Virus record (IMG/VR): IMGVR_UViG_3300043420_001819
Span: 1-64,000 of that record
Length of the DNA stretch: 64,000 bases
Source: a virus
Direction: 5' to 3' (one strand)
Made by a program: the position numbers and the translations under genes. Numbering within the stretch: the first letter of the stretch is position 1; every line of letters begins with the position of its first letter. Below are positions 24,420 to 31,778 of the stretch, in pieces. The notes beneath the pieces are model-generated. The model had not been told where the DNA came from and did not search any database. It saw nothing but the letters and a program-made list of their open reading frames with translations.

Positions 24420-25319
24420 TTATAATTTATACACAGCTCTTTGGTCAGGAGACAATAAAAGAGTTGTGCTATAGTTTAGTGATAAGTCATTTAGCATATC
24501 ATCATAAGTACTTTGACTTGTTAAAAACTTATCAGAAAAAATTACTTGTTCTTCTTCGTCTATATCATTAATTGAGATAGGGTTAAAAAGAGCGTAATTC
24601 ATATCTAGTATTTCCATAAAGGAAGTATTTTCAGGAAGTTTCATACCGTTTTGTCCATTTTCTACTGCCGTAGCAATATTTTGGGCTAATCGGTTGAACT
24701 CTTTTTCTTCCTCATAAAATTTTTTAAATGTTTTTTCCCCTAATCTATAAATACCTTTTACATTTTCTTTATCAGAACCTGCAAATACTTGTAGATATAA
24801 AATTCCAGTAGGGTCTAAACCATATTCTTGCTCACACGAACTTCTTGTAATTAATTTTTCTCTTTTAACATGTAATAATTTAATATTATCAGAGAATAAA
24901 AATGATGCCCAGTCTTTGTCAGAAGAAACTAATATTACATTGTACTTATCAGAATCTTTAAATCTATTTGCTACAATAGAACCAACATCATCAGCCTCTA
25001 GCCCATTAATATCAATAACAGCGCCAAAGTGGTGCAACCATTTAAGACTATTTTTATAGTCAACCTCAAAACTTTTACGTCTATCTTGTTCTGCTTTAGA
25101 TTCTTGTTTATGCTTTTTTGCTCTATGAGTTTTGTACTCAGGATATATTTCTCTCCTTTTAGGAGTTCCTATATCAACAGCAAATACAATCTTCGAAGGC
25201 TTAACTCCAACTTTATTGAGGAGTTTAGCAATACCAAAGAAAGTATGCTCAAATGGCTTTTTAGCATGAAAAGAATAGGTAAAGGCACATAGACGGTAAT
25301 CAATTACTACTATATTCAT
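24420..25319 (-). CDS. 5'-3' exonuclease (FEN/RNase H-like)
   Basis: A 299-residue flap endonuclease-type enzyme. Acidic metal-binding residues are in VVIDYR (D7), FAVD (D49), EADDVGS (108-114), SSDKDW (132-137) and GSDKENVKG (about 188-196, helix-hairpin-helix region). It removes RNA primers or recesses 5' ends, supplying the nuclease activity that the family A polymerase lacks. First gene of the leftward operon reading out of the divergent control region. Confidence 0.92.
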   Translation of the reverse strand: MNIVVIDYRLCAFTYSFHAKKPFEHTFFGIAKLLNKVGVKPSKIVFAVDIGTPKRREIYPEYKTHRAKKHKQESKAEQDRRKSFEVDYKNSLKWLHHFGAVIDINGLEADDVGSIVANRFKDSDKYNVILVSSDKDWASFLFSDNIKLLHVKREKLITRSSCEQEYGLDPTGILYLQVFAGSDKENVKGIYRLGEKTFKKFYEEEKEFNRLAQNIATAVENGQNGMKLPENTSFMEILDMNYALFNPISINDIDEEEQVIFSDKFLTSQSTYDDMLNDLSLNYSTTLLLSPDQRAVYKL

Positions 25320-25543
25320 TTACAAACCTTTTAATTGAAATACAAAGAATTATAAAACACAATTCCTTAAATTTAGCTTAAAATATGGGGGTGTCCTAAG
25401 ACCTATCAGTGTTTACCGTTTAGAGTTCTAAAATACTTTTAAATTTAAGAAATTAATAAGAATATATCGAGTATAATGCTAGTAATTTAAGCTAAGTTTT
25501 ATAATTATATAACGATTATTATAGTACAGCAAAAGAGGGATAT
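25320..25543. promoter_or_regulatory. Divergent control region with mirrored promoter elements
   Basis: This 224-bp gap separates leftward exonuclease and rightward rep genes. GTTTTATAATT occurs in both orientations (minus 25348-25358; plus 25496-25506), each containing a TATAAT -10. TTAAGCTAA is likewise mirrored (minus 25373-25381; plus 25487-25495). Between them lies the 29-nt repeat (25388-25416), followed by TTTAGA-gt-TCTAAA. A further match to the late motif, ACGATTATT, is at 25512-25520. The symmetry suggests two promoters under common control. Confidence 0.7.
25388..25416 (+). repeat. 29-nt repeat copy 2 (candidate ColE2-type origin)
   Basis: Identical to 1918-1946 over 29 nt, in the same orientation. 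It lies 128 nt upstream of the ColE2-type rep gene. The core TAAGACCTATCAG resembles the ColE2-P9 origin core (TAAGCCTTATCAG, recalled from memory). Confidence 0.6.
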
Positions 25544-26647
25544 ATGAACCAAAGAGAATTTTTAATAAATAAGCTAGATACTGTTTTTAAAGTACAATGT
25601 TCTGATTCTAAGACAGGAGATTATACTTATAAAAAAATTGATGAAGCACTAGAGCATAACTTTTTAAGATTTGGTAACTCATACTTTATTCCTGCAGTCA
25701 GTATTGATATTGATAACTCTCAAGATATTTTAATCAATGACATTATTAAAACAAATAAATTACCAGACCCCACTTTTGTTGTTGAAACTTCTAGAGGATA
25801 CCACATTCACTGGTTTCTATCAAATCCAATTAAAACATCAAACGTAAAACAACTTAGAAAACTAAGAGAAACTTTACTATACCTCCAAAAACTTTTTGGT
25901 GCCGATAAATTTGCTACAACAACATCTTCAGGTCGTGTTTGGAGAAATCCAATTAAGCACTCAAATGCTTTTACTGATACTACAGTTGAATTAAATGATT
26001 TATTCACTACTCCTGAACTACCTAAAAATACTCGTGAATTCACTAAGAGTATTAATAGATACAAAAAATTTCTTAATACTGACTTCTCAAAAGTATTAGA
26101 GGGAGAAAGAAATACAACTCTTTTTGATTATGGTAGAGCTTATGCTTATACTACTGGAGTTATTAACGTATTTGATGAATTATGTACCAAAAATGATACA
26201 CTTTTAAATCCTTTACCCATTAGTGAAGTAACTAATATAGCTTCTTCAATCGAAATATTTATGTCAACTAAGTATAAGAAAGGTGCTCATACAACTTCTG
26301 AAGCTACGATAGCTTTTAATAGAAGAGTAGCAGCACAACAAGCAGATAAGAAAGTATTAGTAATCTTCGAAAAATCTTTGAAGTTACTTACAATACCTAT
26401 TATAGCTGTACAAAGATTATCTGCAAGAAAAGGTGCAGAAGTATTTAAAATTTCTAAAGATACATTCTTAAAACATAAAAAAATAGTACTTAAAAAACTT
26501 GTAAGTTATTTCAAAAGTTTAGTTAAAACGATAAATAAATGGGTAGAACTACAAACTACTAACTTTAAAGTATTGTTTGAGGATATAAATGTATTACATT
26601 GGGATAGACACTTCATCAACGAGCACAGGACTTGTGGTTCTGGATAA
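25544..26647 (+). CDS. ColE2-type replication initiator/primase (Rep)
   Basis: A 367-residue protein with the order seen in ColE2 plasmid Rep: SIDIDNSQD (D55, D57), VVETSRGYHIHWFLSNPI (about 79-96), LFGADKFATTTSSGRVWRNP (about 117-136), then a PriCT_1-like segment (GERNTTLFDYGRAYAY) and a C-terminal IAFNRRVAAQQADKK..., ending in a helix-turn-helix-like ISKDTFLKHK. In plasmids this protein binds the origin and synthesises a short primer there. Here it is expressed separately from the main replisome, beside the 29-nt repeat. The 3' end overlaps the next gene by 59 nt. Confidence 0.8.
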   Translation: MNQREFLINKLDTVFKVQCSDSKTGDYTYKKIDEALEHNFLRFGNSYFIPAVSIDIDNSQDILINDIIKTNKLPDPTFVVETSRGYHIHWFLSNPIKTSNVKQLRKLRETLLYLQKLFGADKFATTTSSGRVWRNPIKHSNAFTDTTVELNDLFTTPELPKNTREFTKSINRYKKFLNTDFSKVLEGERNTTLFDYGRAYAYTTGVINVFDELCTKNDTLLNPLPISEVTNIASSIEIFMSTKYKKGAHTTSEATIAFNRRVAAQQADKKVLVIFEKSLKLLTIPIIAVQRLSARKGAEVFKISKDTFLKHKKIVLKKLVSYFKSLVKTINKWVELQTTNFKVLFEDINVLHWDRHFINEHRTCGSG

Positions 26648-27056
26648 AAATAAAAAATTAATTTCATATACTTTATTAACACCGAAACACTCTGATTTAA
26701 AAGAGAGGTGTACACTAATAGTTGAAGGTACTCTACAATTTGTATCTAAGTATAAAAACAAAGAAACTTTAATAATTATTGAAACACCAGCATTTATGGC
26801 AAAAGGAAGAGTTATTGACTTAGCTATGTTAGTTGGTGGTGTTTTTTATTCACTAAGAAGTAGAGGGTATAACTGTTTATTAGTTCCCCCAACAACACAT
26901 AAAAAAACATTTACTGGTTCTGGAAAAGCTTCTAAAGAAGAAACAATAGCCTCACTCCCAGAGGGAGTTAAAGAACTATTTTTAAATGAGAGTAAGAAGA
27001 TTGATGATTTAGCAGATGCGTATAGTTTAGCGTTCTATGGAATTACTTCCAATTAA
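26589..27056 (+). CDS. ruvC: RuvC-like Holliday junction resolvase
   Basis: A 155-residue RNase H-fold resolvase. Catalytic acids are placed as in RuvC: GIDTSSTSTG (D7), LIIIETPA (E65), and IDDLADAYSLA (D139/D140 and D143). It cuts four-way junctions formed by recombination-dependent replication so that DNA can be packaged. ATG 26589 has GAGGAT upstream and lies inside the rep gene. The 3' end converges on and overlaps a late gene by 14 nt. Confidence 0.88.
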   Translation: MYYIGIDTSSTSTGLVVLDKNKKLISYTLLTPKHSDLKERCTLIVEGTLQFVSKYKNKETLIIIETPAFMAKGRVIDLAMLVGGVFYSLRSRGYNCLLVPPTTHKKTFTGSGKASKEETIASLPEGVKELFLNESKKIDDLADAYSLAFYGITSN

Positions 27057-27342
27057 TTTTTACCTCATAAATTACGTCTACAAAACCAGTTGCAGTATCG
27101 CTTACTTTAATAATTAAATTATGGGCAAAACCTGCATATTCTGTAGTTGTAGAACCATCCACTCTTAGCTCAAATTGACTTCTAAGTTCATTTACACCAA
27201 GATTATATTGAGCTACAAGTCCATTTGCTCTATTTTTAAGCATAGCAACACAAGTCATTGTCTCAGGGATTTCCCCATCATCAAAAGTAAAATCATAAAA
27301 CAACGCAGAACCTGCATATTTAAAAATTGGATCGTCTTTCAT
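27043..27342 (-). CDS. Hypothetical virion-type protein (99 aa)
   Basis: A 99-residue, beta-rich protein (FTFDDGEIPETMTCVAML; ELRVDGSTTTEYAGF) at the downstream end of the leftward late block. The composition resembles small phage structural or decoration proteins. It is separated by 1 nt from a 28-residue gene and its 3' end overlaps the convergent ruvC gene by 14 nt. Function unknown. Confidence 0.55.
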   Translation of the reverse strand: MKDDPIFKYAGSALFYDFTFDDGEIPETMTCVAMLKNRANGLVAQYNLGVNELRSQFELRVDGSTTTEYAGFAHNLIIKVSDTATGFVDVIYEVKINWK

Positions 27343-27343
27343 T

Positions 27344-27430
27344 TTAACCTACTCTAAATCTTATTTTAATTGGTTCAGCAGTAAACCTAATAGAAATAGG
27401 AGCAGTGCTAAATCTAAATTTTTCAGTCAT
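27344..27430 (-). CDS. Micro-protein (28 aa), coupled
   Basis: A 28-residue, basic and hydrophobic peptide (begins MTEKFRFSTAP, ends IRFRVG). Its ATG overlaps the stop of the upstream gene (TAATG) and its stop is 1 nt from the next start, so it fills the gap precisely and supplies the ribosome-binding region for the next gene. Real translation is plausible but unproven. Confidence 0.4.
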   Translation of the reverse strand: MTEKFRFSTAPISIRFTAEPIKIRFRVG

Positions 27431-27849
27431 TAAGAAATCCTAATGAGTCCACTTGATGCATTTGCTGCTGGAAACTCTATTACAAAATCTCCACCACTAG
27501 CAGTAAGGCTTGAACCAAAATCTAGTACAGCTACTGCTTTATTACTTTTAGTAGCATTATAAATTAATGCACCTCTTGCTGTAATTTCACAGTTATTCCA
27601 AGTTGGGTCAGAAGTAAAATCTAAGATTGATACCCCACCATCAATAGATGTATTAAACCCTGATAATGTTAAACCACCTGCCGTATAACCTGTACCTGTT
27701 GCTTCACCGTCAATAGTATATCCAGTTGTAGTAGCACCAAGTGTAGCTGATTCTACATAAAGAGCTATCATATACGTATCAGTATCCGTATGTACTCCTG
27801 AGTATATTTCTTGTAAGTATGAATCACAAATTGCTGAAGTAATTGCCAT
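27430..27849 (-). CDS. Conserved phage structural protein (139 aa)
   Basis: The pattern ITSAICDSYLQEI..GVH, then ALY..SATLGA.TT, GTGYTAGG.TLSG, W...ITARGALIYN..KSN.AVAVLDFG and a C-terminal FPAANASSGLIRI matches a common phage virion-type protein found in many siphoviruses, usually close to fibre or lysis genes. Its exact place in the particle is unknown. An AAGGAT site precedes the ATG. Confidence 0.7.
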   Translation of the reverse strand: MAITSAICDSYLQEIYSGVHTDTDTYMIALYVESATLGATTTGYTIDGEATGTGYTAGGLTLSGFNTSIDGGVSILDFTSDPTWNNCEITARGALIYNATKSNKAVAVLDFGSSLTASGGDFVIEFPAANASSGLIRIS

Positions 27850-27861
27850 TTTTAAAATCCT

Positions 27862-28263
27862 TTAATATGCCATTTGAAAGTGTCTTACATTTGGACTATT
27901 TTTCCAAAATCCACCCCATAAATTTTTTAAATCAAGACTTTCCCAATAACCACCTAAAGCAGCTAAAAGTTCGTAGTCATAAGTAATAACATACTCATTA
28001 TCGTTTTCAATAAAAAAGTTAAAGTCAACTGCTAATCTCTTATTATGTTTAGATGCTCTACTAGATTCTTTTTTATTACCTTTTACTATACTTAAATCAC
28101 CATACTCATTCTCAGTTATTGTTAATCCTTTATAGTATAATAGCTGTAGTTCATAAGGTCTATATGTTTCTCCAAAACTAAGTTTTATTCCTAACTCTGA
28201 AGCTTTAGTTATTAATTTTGCAACATTCTCTGTGAATGCCCACTGACTTTTCTGTAACATCAT
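27862..28263 (-). CDS. M15-family peptidase endolysin, second copy
   Basis: A 133-residue zinc peptidase of the D-Ala-D-Ala carboxypeptidase/L-Ala-D-Glu endopeptidase class. Metal-binding residues are H73 and D80 in SKHNKRLAVDFNFF and H128 in VRHFQM; the LGGYW....LWGGFW segment is also conserved. Its start overlaps the stop of another M15 enzyme by 4 nt. Members of this subtype are usually annotated as phage M15 peptidases. It has no signal peptide, so release depends on the holin. Confidence 0.82.
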   Translation of the reverse strand: MMLQKSQWAFTENVAKLITKASELGIKLSFGETYRPYELQLLYYKGLTITENEYGDLSIVKGNKKESSRASKHNKRLAVDFNFFIENDNEYVITYDYELLAALGGYWESLDLKNLWGGFWKNSPNVRHFQMAY

Positions 28264-28730
28264 GGCATCATCTCAAAATGTGGTGTGTCAATAAAAGGTC
28301 TTTTACCTTCTTTTCTGCGTATATCTATATATGCGTTCTGTGCTTCGAGCATTGTACCATCCCATTTAGAGATGTCATTTGTAGTCCAAGCACCACCCCA
28401 CCTAACAGATACTCCAAGCTCTTTAGCGGCCTGTTTAAAAGCATCCGCAATGTCATCGTAGAGATTTACTTCCCATGAAACTCTTGAACCTATATATGCT
28501 ACAACATCAACTGCATGTGAATACCCATCACTTTGGATGATGTGTTTTGAATTCATGGTTTGAGAAGCACCCTTTGCTACAAGTTGTTTCTGCTCTTCCA
28601 TAGTTCTTACACTTGGTAGAACACCAAAATCTATCTTTGTTATTTCAATCGCACGTTTGACCACTTTTACTAAATCTGGATGAACTCCCTCCAGTCTTTC
28701 AAGTGACCTTTTTGATAAGCTAAAACTCAT
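28260..28730 (-). CDS. M15-family endolysin, T5-lysin type
   Basis: A 156-residue peptidoglycan peptidase. The N-terminus (SLSKRSLERLEGVHPDLVKVVKRAIEIT) and SVRTMEEQKQLVAKGASQT are hallmarks of the L-alanyl-D-glutamate endopeptidases related to T5 lysin. Zinc ligands are H63 (or H72) and D75 in SKHIIQSDGYSHAVD, plus H151 in PHFEMM; VRWGGAW is also conserved. It cleaves Gram-negative peptidoglycan. It is located between the holin and a second M15 peptidase. Confidence 0.9.
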   Translation of the reverse strand: MSFSLSKRSLERLEGVHPDLVKVVKRAIEITKIDFGVLPSVRTMEEQKQLVAKGASQTMNSKHIIQSDGYSHAVDVVAYIGSRVSWEVNLYDDIADAFKQAAKELGVSVRWGGAWTTNDISKWDGTMLEAQNAYIDIRRKEGKRPFIDTPHFEMMP

Positions 28731-28739
28731 AATGTTCCT

Positions 28740-29255
28740 TTACACTGGTTTGCTATTAGCCAGTGCTACTGTCTTTTCTTTTGAACCAGCACTTGAACCA
28801 AAAAAGAAATTCATAATTTGTAGTACACCAGCAGATAACATTCCTAGTAGATACATAGCAGGTTGCATCATAGTTTCTAGAACTGTTCCACCACTAAACA
28901 CTTTAAATAAGATAACTGAAAATGCTGTTATAAATATGCTAGATAGTATTACCTGTGGGAGTAAAGTAGTTTTTATGGCTAGGTTTCTTGCAGAATCTCT
29001 GTCTGCTACGTGAATTTTTTCCAAATCAACTTCAGCAGATTTCATAGCTTTTTTAAATTCTAGGTCTGCTTCTTTAATTTTTAGAAGTATAGACGGGTCA
29101 TTAGAAGCAATTACATTACTAACGGCATCTTCTGTTGATTCAACTCCAAGAGCTTTTGCAAGTGTTGTTACTGCCATACCAGCTAATGGCCCACCAAGTG
29201 CTGTAGCAATTCCTGGTGCTACAGTTCCTACCACACTTTTCCAATCAAAACTCAT
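28740..29255 (-). CDS. Holin, 3TM (GTA-type) family
   Basis: A 171-residue protein starting FDWKSVVGTVAPGIATALGGP, the family signature. A hydrophobic Gly/Ala segment (about 10-33) and two C-terminal membrane helices (about 105-126 and 132-152) give three membrane segments; the connecting helix is charged (LKIKEADLEFKKAMKSAEVDLEKIHVADRDSAR as a continuous coil). It makes the inner-membrane pore that releases the endolysins. A shortened paralogue is encoded at 29674-29952. Confidence 0.83.
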   Translation of the reverse strand: MSFDWKSVVGTVAPGIATALGGPLAGMAVTTLAKALGVESTEDAVSNVIASNDPSILLKIKEADLEFKKAMKSAEVDLEKIHVADRDSARNLAIKTTLLPQVILSSIFITAFSVILFKVFSGGTVLETMMQPAMYLLGMLSAGVLQIMNFFFGSSAGSKEKTVALANSKPV

Positions 29256-29285
29256 ATTAATTCTCCTAACACTTTTTAGTACTTA

Positions 29286-29609
29286 CTAGTTTTTTGTTTT
29301 GTAAACCTGCTCTATGAAGTTTAAAATCTTTCCCTGACCCACTTCCAAACTATCAAATCTTCCATCGATATGTTTTTCAAATTGTCTGAATAATTCTTTA
29401 GATACATACTTTTCATCAACATCTTTAGATGTCATTGCTAATTCTGATTTAGTGTTTAGTTTAACAATGTCATCACCATGTGAATCAAGTCTTTTAAAAA
29501 TTACTTCTTGATTTCTTTTTAGTTCACCAACCATATACTTCATTAACGCAAATGAAGCTACAACCCCTGATGATGCTGTAAATACTGTTAATAACCACGA
29601 TTCAACCAT
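29286..29609 (-). CDS. Small membrane protein of lysis cassette
   Basis: A 107-residue protein with one N-terminal membrane helix (about 4-25), then a coiled-coil-like charged tail (RFDSLEVGQGKILNFIEQV). The layout resembles haemolysin XhlA-type or holin-accessory proteins. It is the first gene after a predicted late promoter and directly precedes the holin. A spanin role is possible but there is no lipoprotein signal. Confidence 0.6.
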   Translation of the reverse strand: MVESWLLTVFTASSGVVASFALMKYMVGELKRNQEVIFKRLDSHGDDIVKLNTKSELAMTSKDVDEKYVSKELFRQFEKHIDGRFDSLEVGQGKILNFIEQVYKTKN

Positions 29610-29639
29610 TATACTTTCCTAAGTTTTATTTTCTAAACT

Positions 29640-29648
29640 TATAATCGT
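29640..29648 (-). promoter_or_regulatory. Candidate late promoter, lysis cassette
   Basis: ACGATTATA on the minus strand (edge at 29640) lies 31 nt upstream of the ATG at 29609, in a 64-nt gap. It is one of five identical or one-base-variant sites at the same distance from late genes. Confidence 0.65.
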
Positions 29649-29673
29649 ATGTTGTTAGTTGATATGAGCGTTG

Positions 29674-29952
29674 CTAAGTGACCAGCTCACTTTTTACAAA
29701 CTCGTCTACAGGTGGAATCTTTCCTGCGTGTGTAATATTCCCCCAAAAAAACGGATTAGTACTTTCTCCTATCCCTACAATTGGTATTTTTGGGTCATTC
29801 GTTGCTACTACATTCGCAACTGCTTCTTCCGTTGCTTCAACACCAAGTGCTTTTGCTAATGTTGAAACTGCCATACCTGCTAAAGGACCGCCTAATGCGG
29901 TCGCAATACCAGGTGCTACTGTACCTACTACACTTTTCCAATCAAATAACAT
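29674..29952 (-). CDS. Truncated holin paralogue, possible antiholin
   Basis: 92 residues. The first ~54 match the holin at 28740 at about 47 positions (FDWKSVVGTVAPGIATALGG...; NDP), then the sequence changes to an unrelated polar tail (GESTNPFFWGN...) with no C-terminal membrane helices. Codons differ at many synonymous sites between the copies, so protein sequence has been conserved while DNA drifted, implying function. It lies upstream of the lysis promoter and is expressed with the fibre genes. Antiholin is the leading guess; a chimeric remnant is the alternative. Confidence 0.6.
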   Translation of the reverse strand: MLFDWKSVVGTVAPGIATALGGPLAGMAVSTLAKALGVEATEEAVANVVATNDPKIPIVGIGESTNPFFWGNITHAGKIPPVDEFVKSELVT

Positions 29953-30011
29953 CTATTTTCCTTTACATTTATTATTTATTACATTGCTTCGGGTAATGGT
30001 ACTTTTCTATT

Positions 30012-31160
30012 TTATACTTCTAAATCTAAAATATGATTTTGTTCAGGTGTTTCATAGATATACGCTGCACCCGCATAAGCACCATTACTAGCGTCACCAT
30101 CATTATCTTCTTCAGGTGAACCAATAACAATTCTTCCTGAACCTATTGATATTGATGCACCATATATTAATGCACCATATCCAGACACTGAATTTAATGT
30201 TGTTAATAGATTTCCATCTAGGTCATATACATAAACAGATGAAATTCCATCACCTAATAATAATCTACCATCACCAACAGCAACACTACCTGTGGATAGA
30301 CTGGTGCTTGGTTTTTTTAGATTTCCATTTAAATCAAATATTGTAAACGTATTAAAACCACAAACTACAATTCTTCCTTGTCCAACTACCACTTGGTTAC
30401 CGAAGTTATTATTATTTTGAAGAATATTATTATATTTTTTAGTGATTAAATTTCCATTTAAGTCATAAATATATATTGCTCCACAATTTGTATAACCTTC
30501 TGAAATATTGTCAGATTGATATGCACCAATAACAATCCTTCCTGAACCTACTGCCACTGAATTACCATAATAACTATTATATGCTCCATCATAAGCAGTT
30601 AATTTAGTGATTAGATTACCGTCTAAATCATATACATAAGCAGAACCTGAATCAGTACCTTTATCATTATCATTCTGTGCCCCAATGACAATTCTACCGT
30701 TACCCACTGAAACTGAATAACCATAGTAATCAAAAACATCCCTATCATAAGCAGTTAATTTGGTTAATAAATTTCCATCTAGGTCATATACATAAACAGA
30801 ACCTGCAGAATCATCATCTTGATATGATCCAACAACTATTCTACCTGAACCAACTGCTACTGAAGCACCATAAAAATCATAATATGCTCCATCATACGGT
30901 ATTAATTTAGCAATTAAATTTCCATCTAGGTCATATACATAAGCAGAACCTGACCAAAGTCCATCAGAATAGTCAAAGAATGCTCCAACCACAATTCTAC
31001 CTGAACCAACTGCTATGGAAGAACCATAAAAAAAATCACCTCCAGCATCATACGCTACAATTCTATTTTCATTACTCGGTAAAGTAGTCGCATCATAAGC
31101 AGTTTGACCTATAAATTGTTTATCACCTTCTATATAAGATTTCGGTGTTATTAATGCCAT
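30012..31160 (-). CDS. Seven-repeat FG-GAP beta-propeller fibre protein 1
   Basis: A 382-residue protein. After an N-terminal adaptor (about 30 residues) come seven repeats of a ~50-residue FG-GAP-like unit (YG.SVAVGSGRIV(V/I)G....(D)...GSAYVYDLDGNL), the number needed for a seven-bladed propeller. Repeats 5 and 6 are degenerate and shorter. The acidic loops recall calcium-binding FG-GAP loops of integrins. Likely a receptor-binding tip. It is the most diverged of three paralogues; the two others are at 31779 and 32978. Confidence 0.75.
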   Translation of the reverse strand: MALITPKSYIEGDKQFIGQTAYDATTLPSNENRIVAYDAGGDFFYGSSIAVGSGRIVVGAFFDYSDGLWSGSAYVYDLDGNLIAKLIPYDGAYYDFYGASVAVGSGRIVVGSYQDDDSAGSVYVYDLDGNLLTKLTAYDRDVFDYYGYSVSVGNGRIVIGAQNDNDKGTDSGSAYVYDLDGNLITKLTAYDGAYNSYYGNSVAVGSGRIVIGAYQSDNISEGYTNCGAIYIYDLNGNLITKKYNNILQNNNNFGNQVVVGQGRIVVCGFNTFTIFDLNGNLKKPSTSLSTGSVAVGDGRLLLGDGISSVYVYDLDGNLLTTLNSVSGYGALIYGASISIGSGRIVIGSPEEDNDGDASNGAYAGAAYIYETPEQNHILDLEV

Positions 31161-31161
31161 A

Positions 31162-31758
31162 TTAAACTCCTACAGAATCAATTAAATCCCAAGTGGTATT
31201 ATCCTCAAAATCAATTCCATTTAAAGCACTTCTACTCTTCTGATACTGTCCAAGTAAAACACCATAAGCATCATCATAAGATGCTACATTTTCCATTACT
31301 TTTGTTACTAATTCTTCTATTGTAATACCACGACCTTCTGCAATTTTAGTTAATAAAGGTGTATCAATTGTATTATCATTTGTAAAATCAATTGCTTCTT
31401 TTCTTTGTATTGCCCAAGATTTAACTTCGTCTTCCAAATAATCACTTTGAAGTTGTTTAACAGAACCTTCAAATTTATCTTTGATTTGTCTTGTTTTTAC
31501 CTTCACCATATCTTTAAGAACTTTTAAAGCATCTTCATCAGAAGTAAATCTTTCTTTCACTTCAAAATTAGCAATGTAAGAACCATCAATATTATCTACC
31601 GTAGTAAAAGTCGCAATTTGTCTCCAAGTTACTGTCGGTCTATTCGATATTGTATCAACCTCAACCGCATCTTCAGGAATTTCTTGGTTTAGTCTATCAT
31701 CAAATCTATAAGGAAAATTTAAAACATTTCCCTCTGTATCTATTTGTGCATATGTCAT
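31162..31758 (-). CDS. Tail fibre assembly-like protein (DUF4376-like)
   Basis: A 198-residue protein. The N-terminus (YAQIDTEGNVLNFPYRF) is like fibre-associated adaptors. The C-terminal ~110 residues are helical with W.IQR.EAIDFTN..., TPLL..IAEGRGITIEELV and a LGQYQKSRSALN end, matching phage proteins of the DUF4376/tail-fibre-assembly type. It probably helps fold or attach the adjacent propeller fibres, between two of which it lies. Confidence 0.65.
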   Translation of the reverse strand: MTYAQIDTEGNVLNFPYRFDDRLNQEIPEDAVEVDTISNRPTVTWRQIATFTTVDNIDGSYIANFEVKERFTSDEDALKVLKDMVKVKTRQIKDKFEGSVKQLQSDYLEDEVKSWAIQRKEAIDFTNDNTIDTPLLTKIAEGRGITIEELVTKVMENVASYDDAYGVLLGQYQKSRSALNGIDFEDNTTWDLIDSVGV

Positions 31759-31778
31759 ATATTATCCTTTTTTATTAT

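Noticed and set aside
25901-25908. Exact sigma-28-type GCCGATAA on the plus strand, with others at 35545-35552 and 57780-57787 on the minus strand
   Set aside because: All are inside coding sequence (Ala-Asp-Lys codons) and none is about 30 nt before a gene start, so they are probably chance.
28732-29013. Long open frames antisense to holin, fibre and tape measure genes
   Set aside because: They lack ribosome-binding sites and lie opposite well-supported genes; AT-rich codon use creates such shadow frames.
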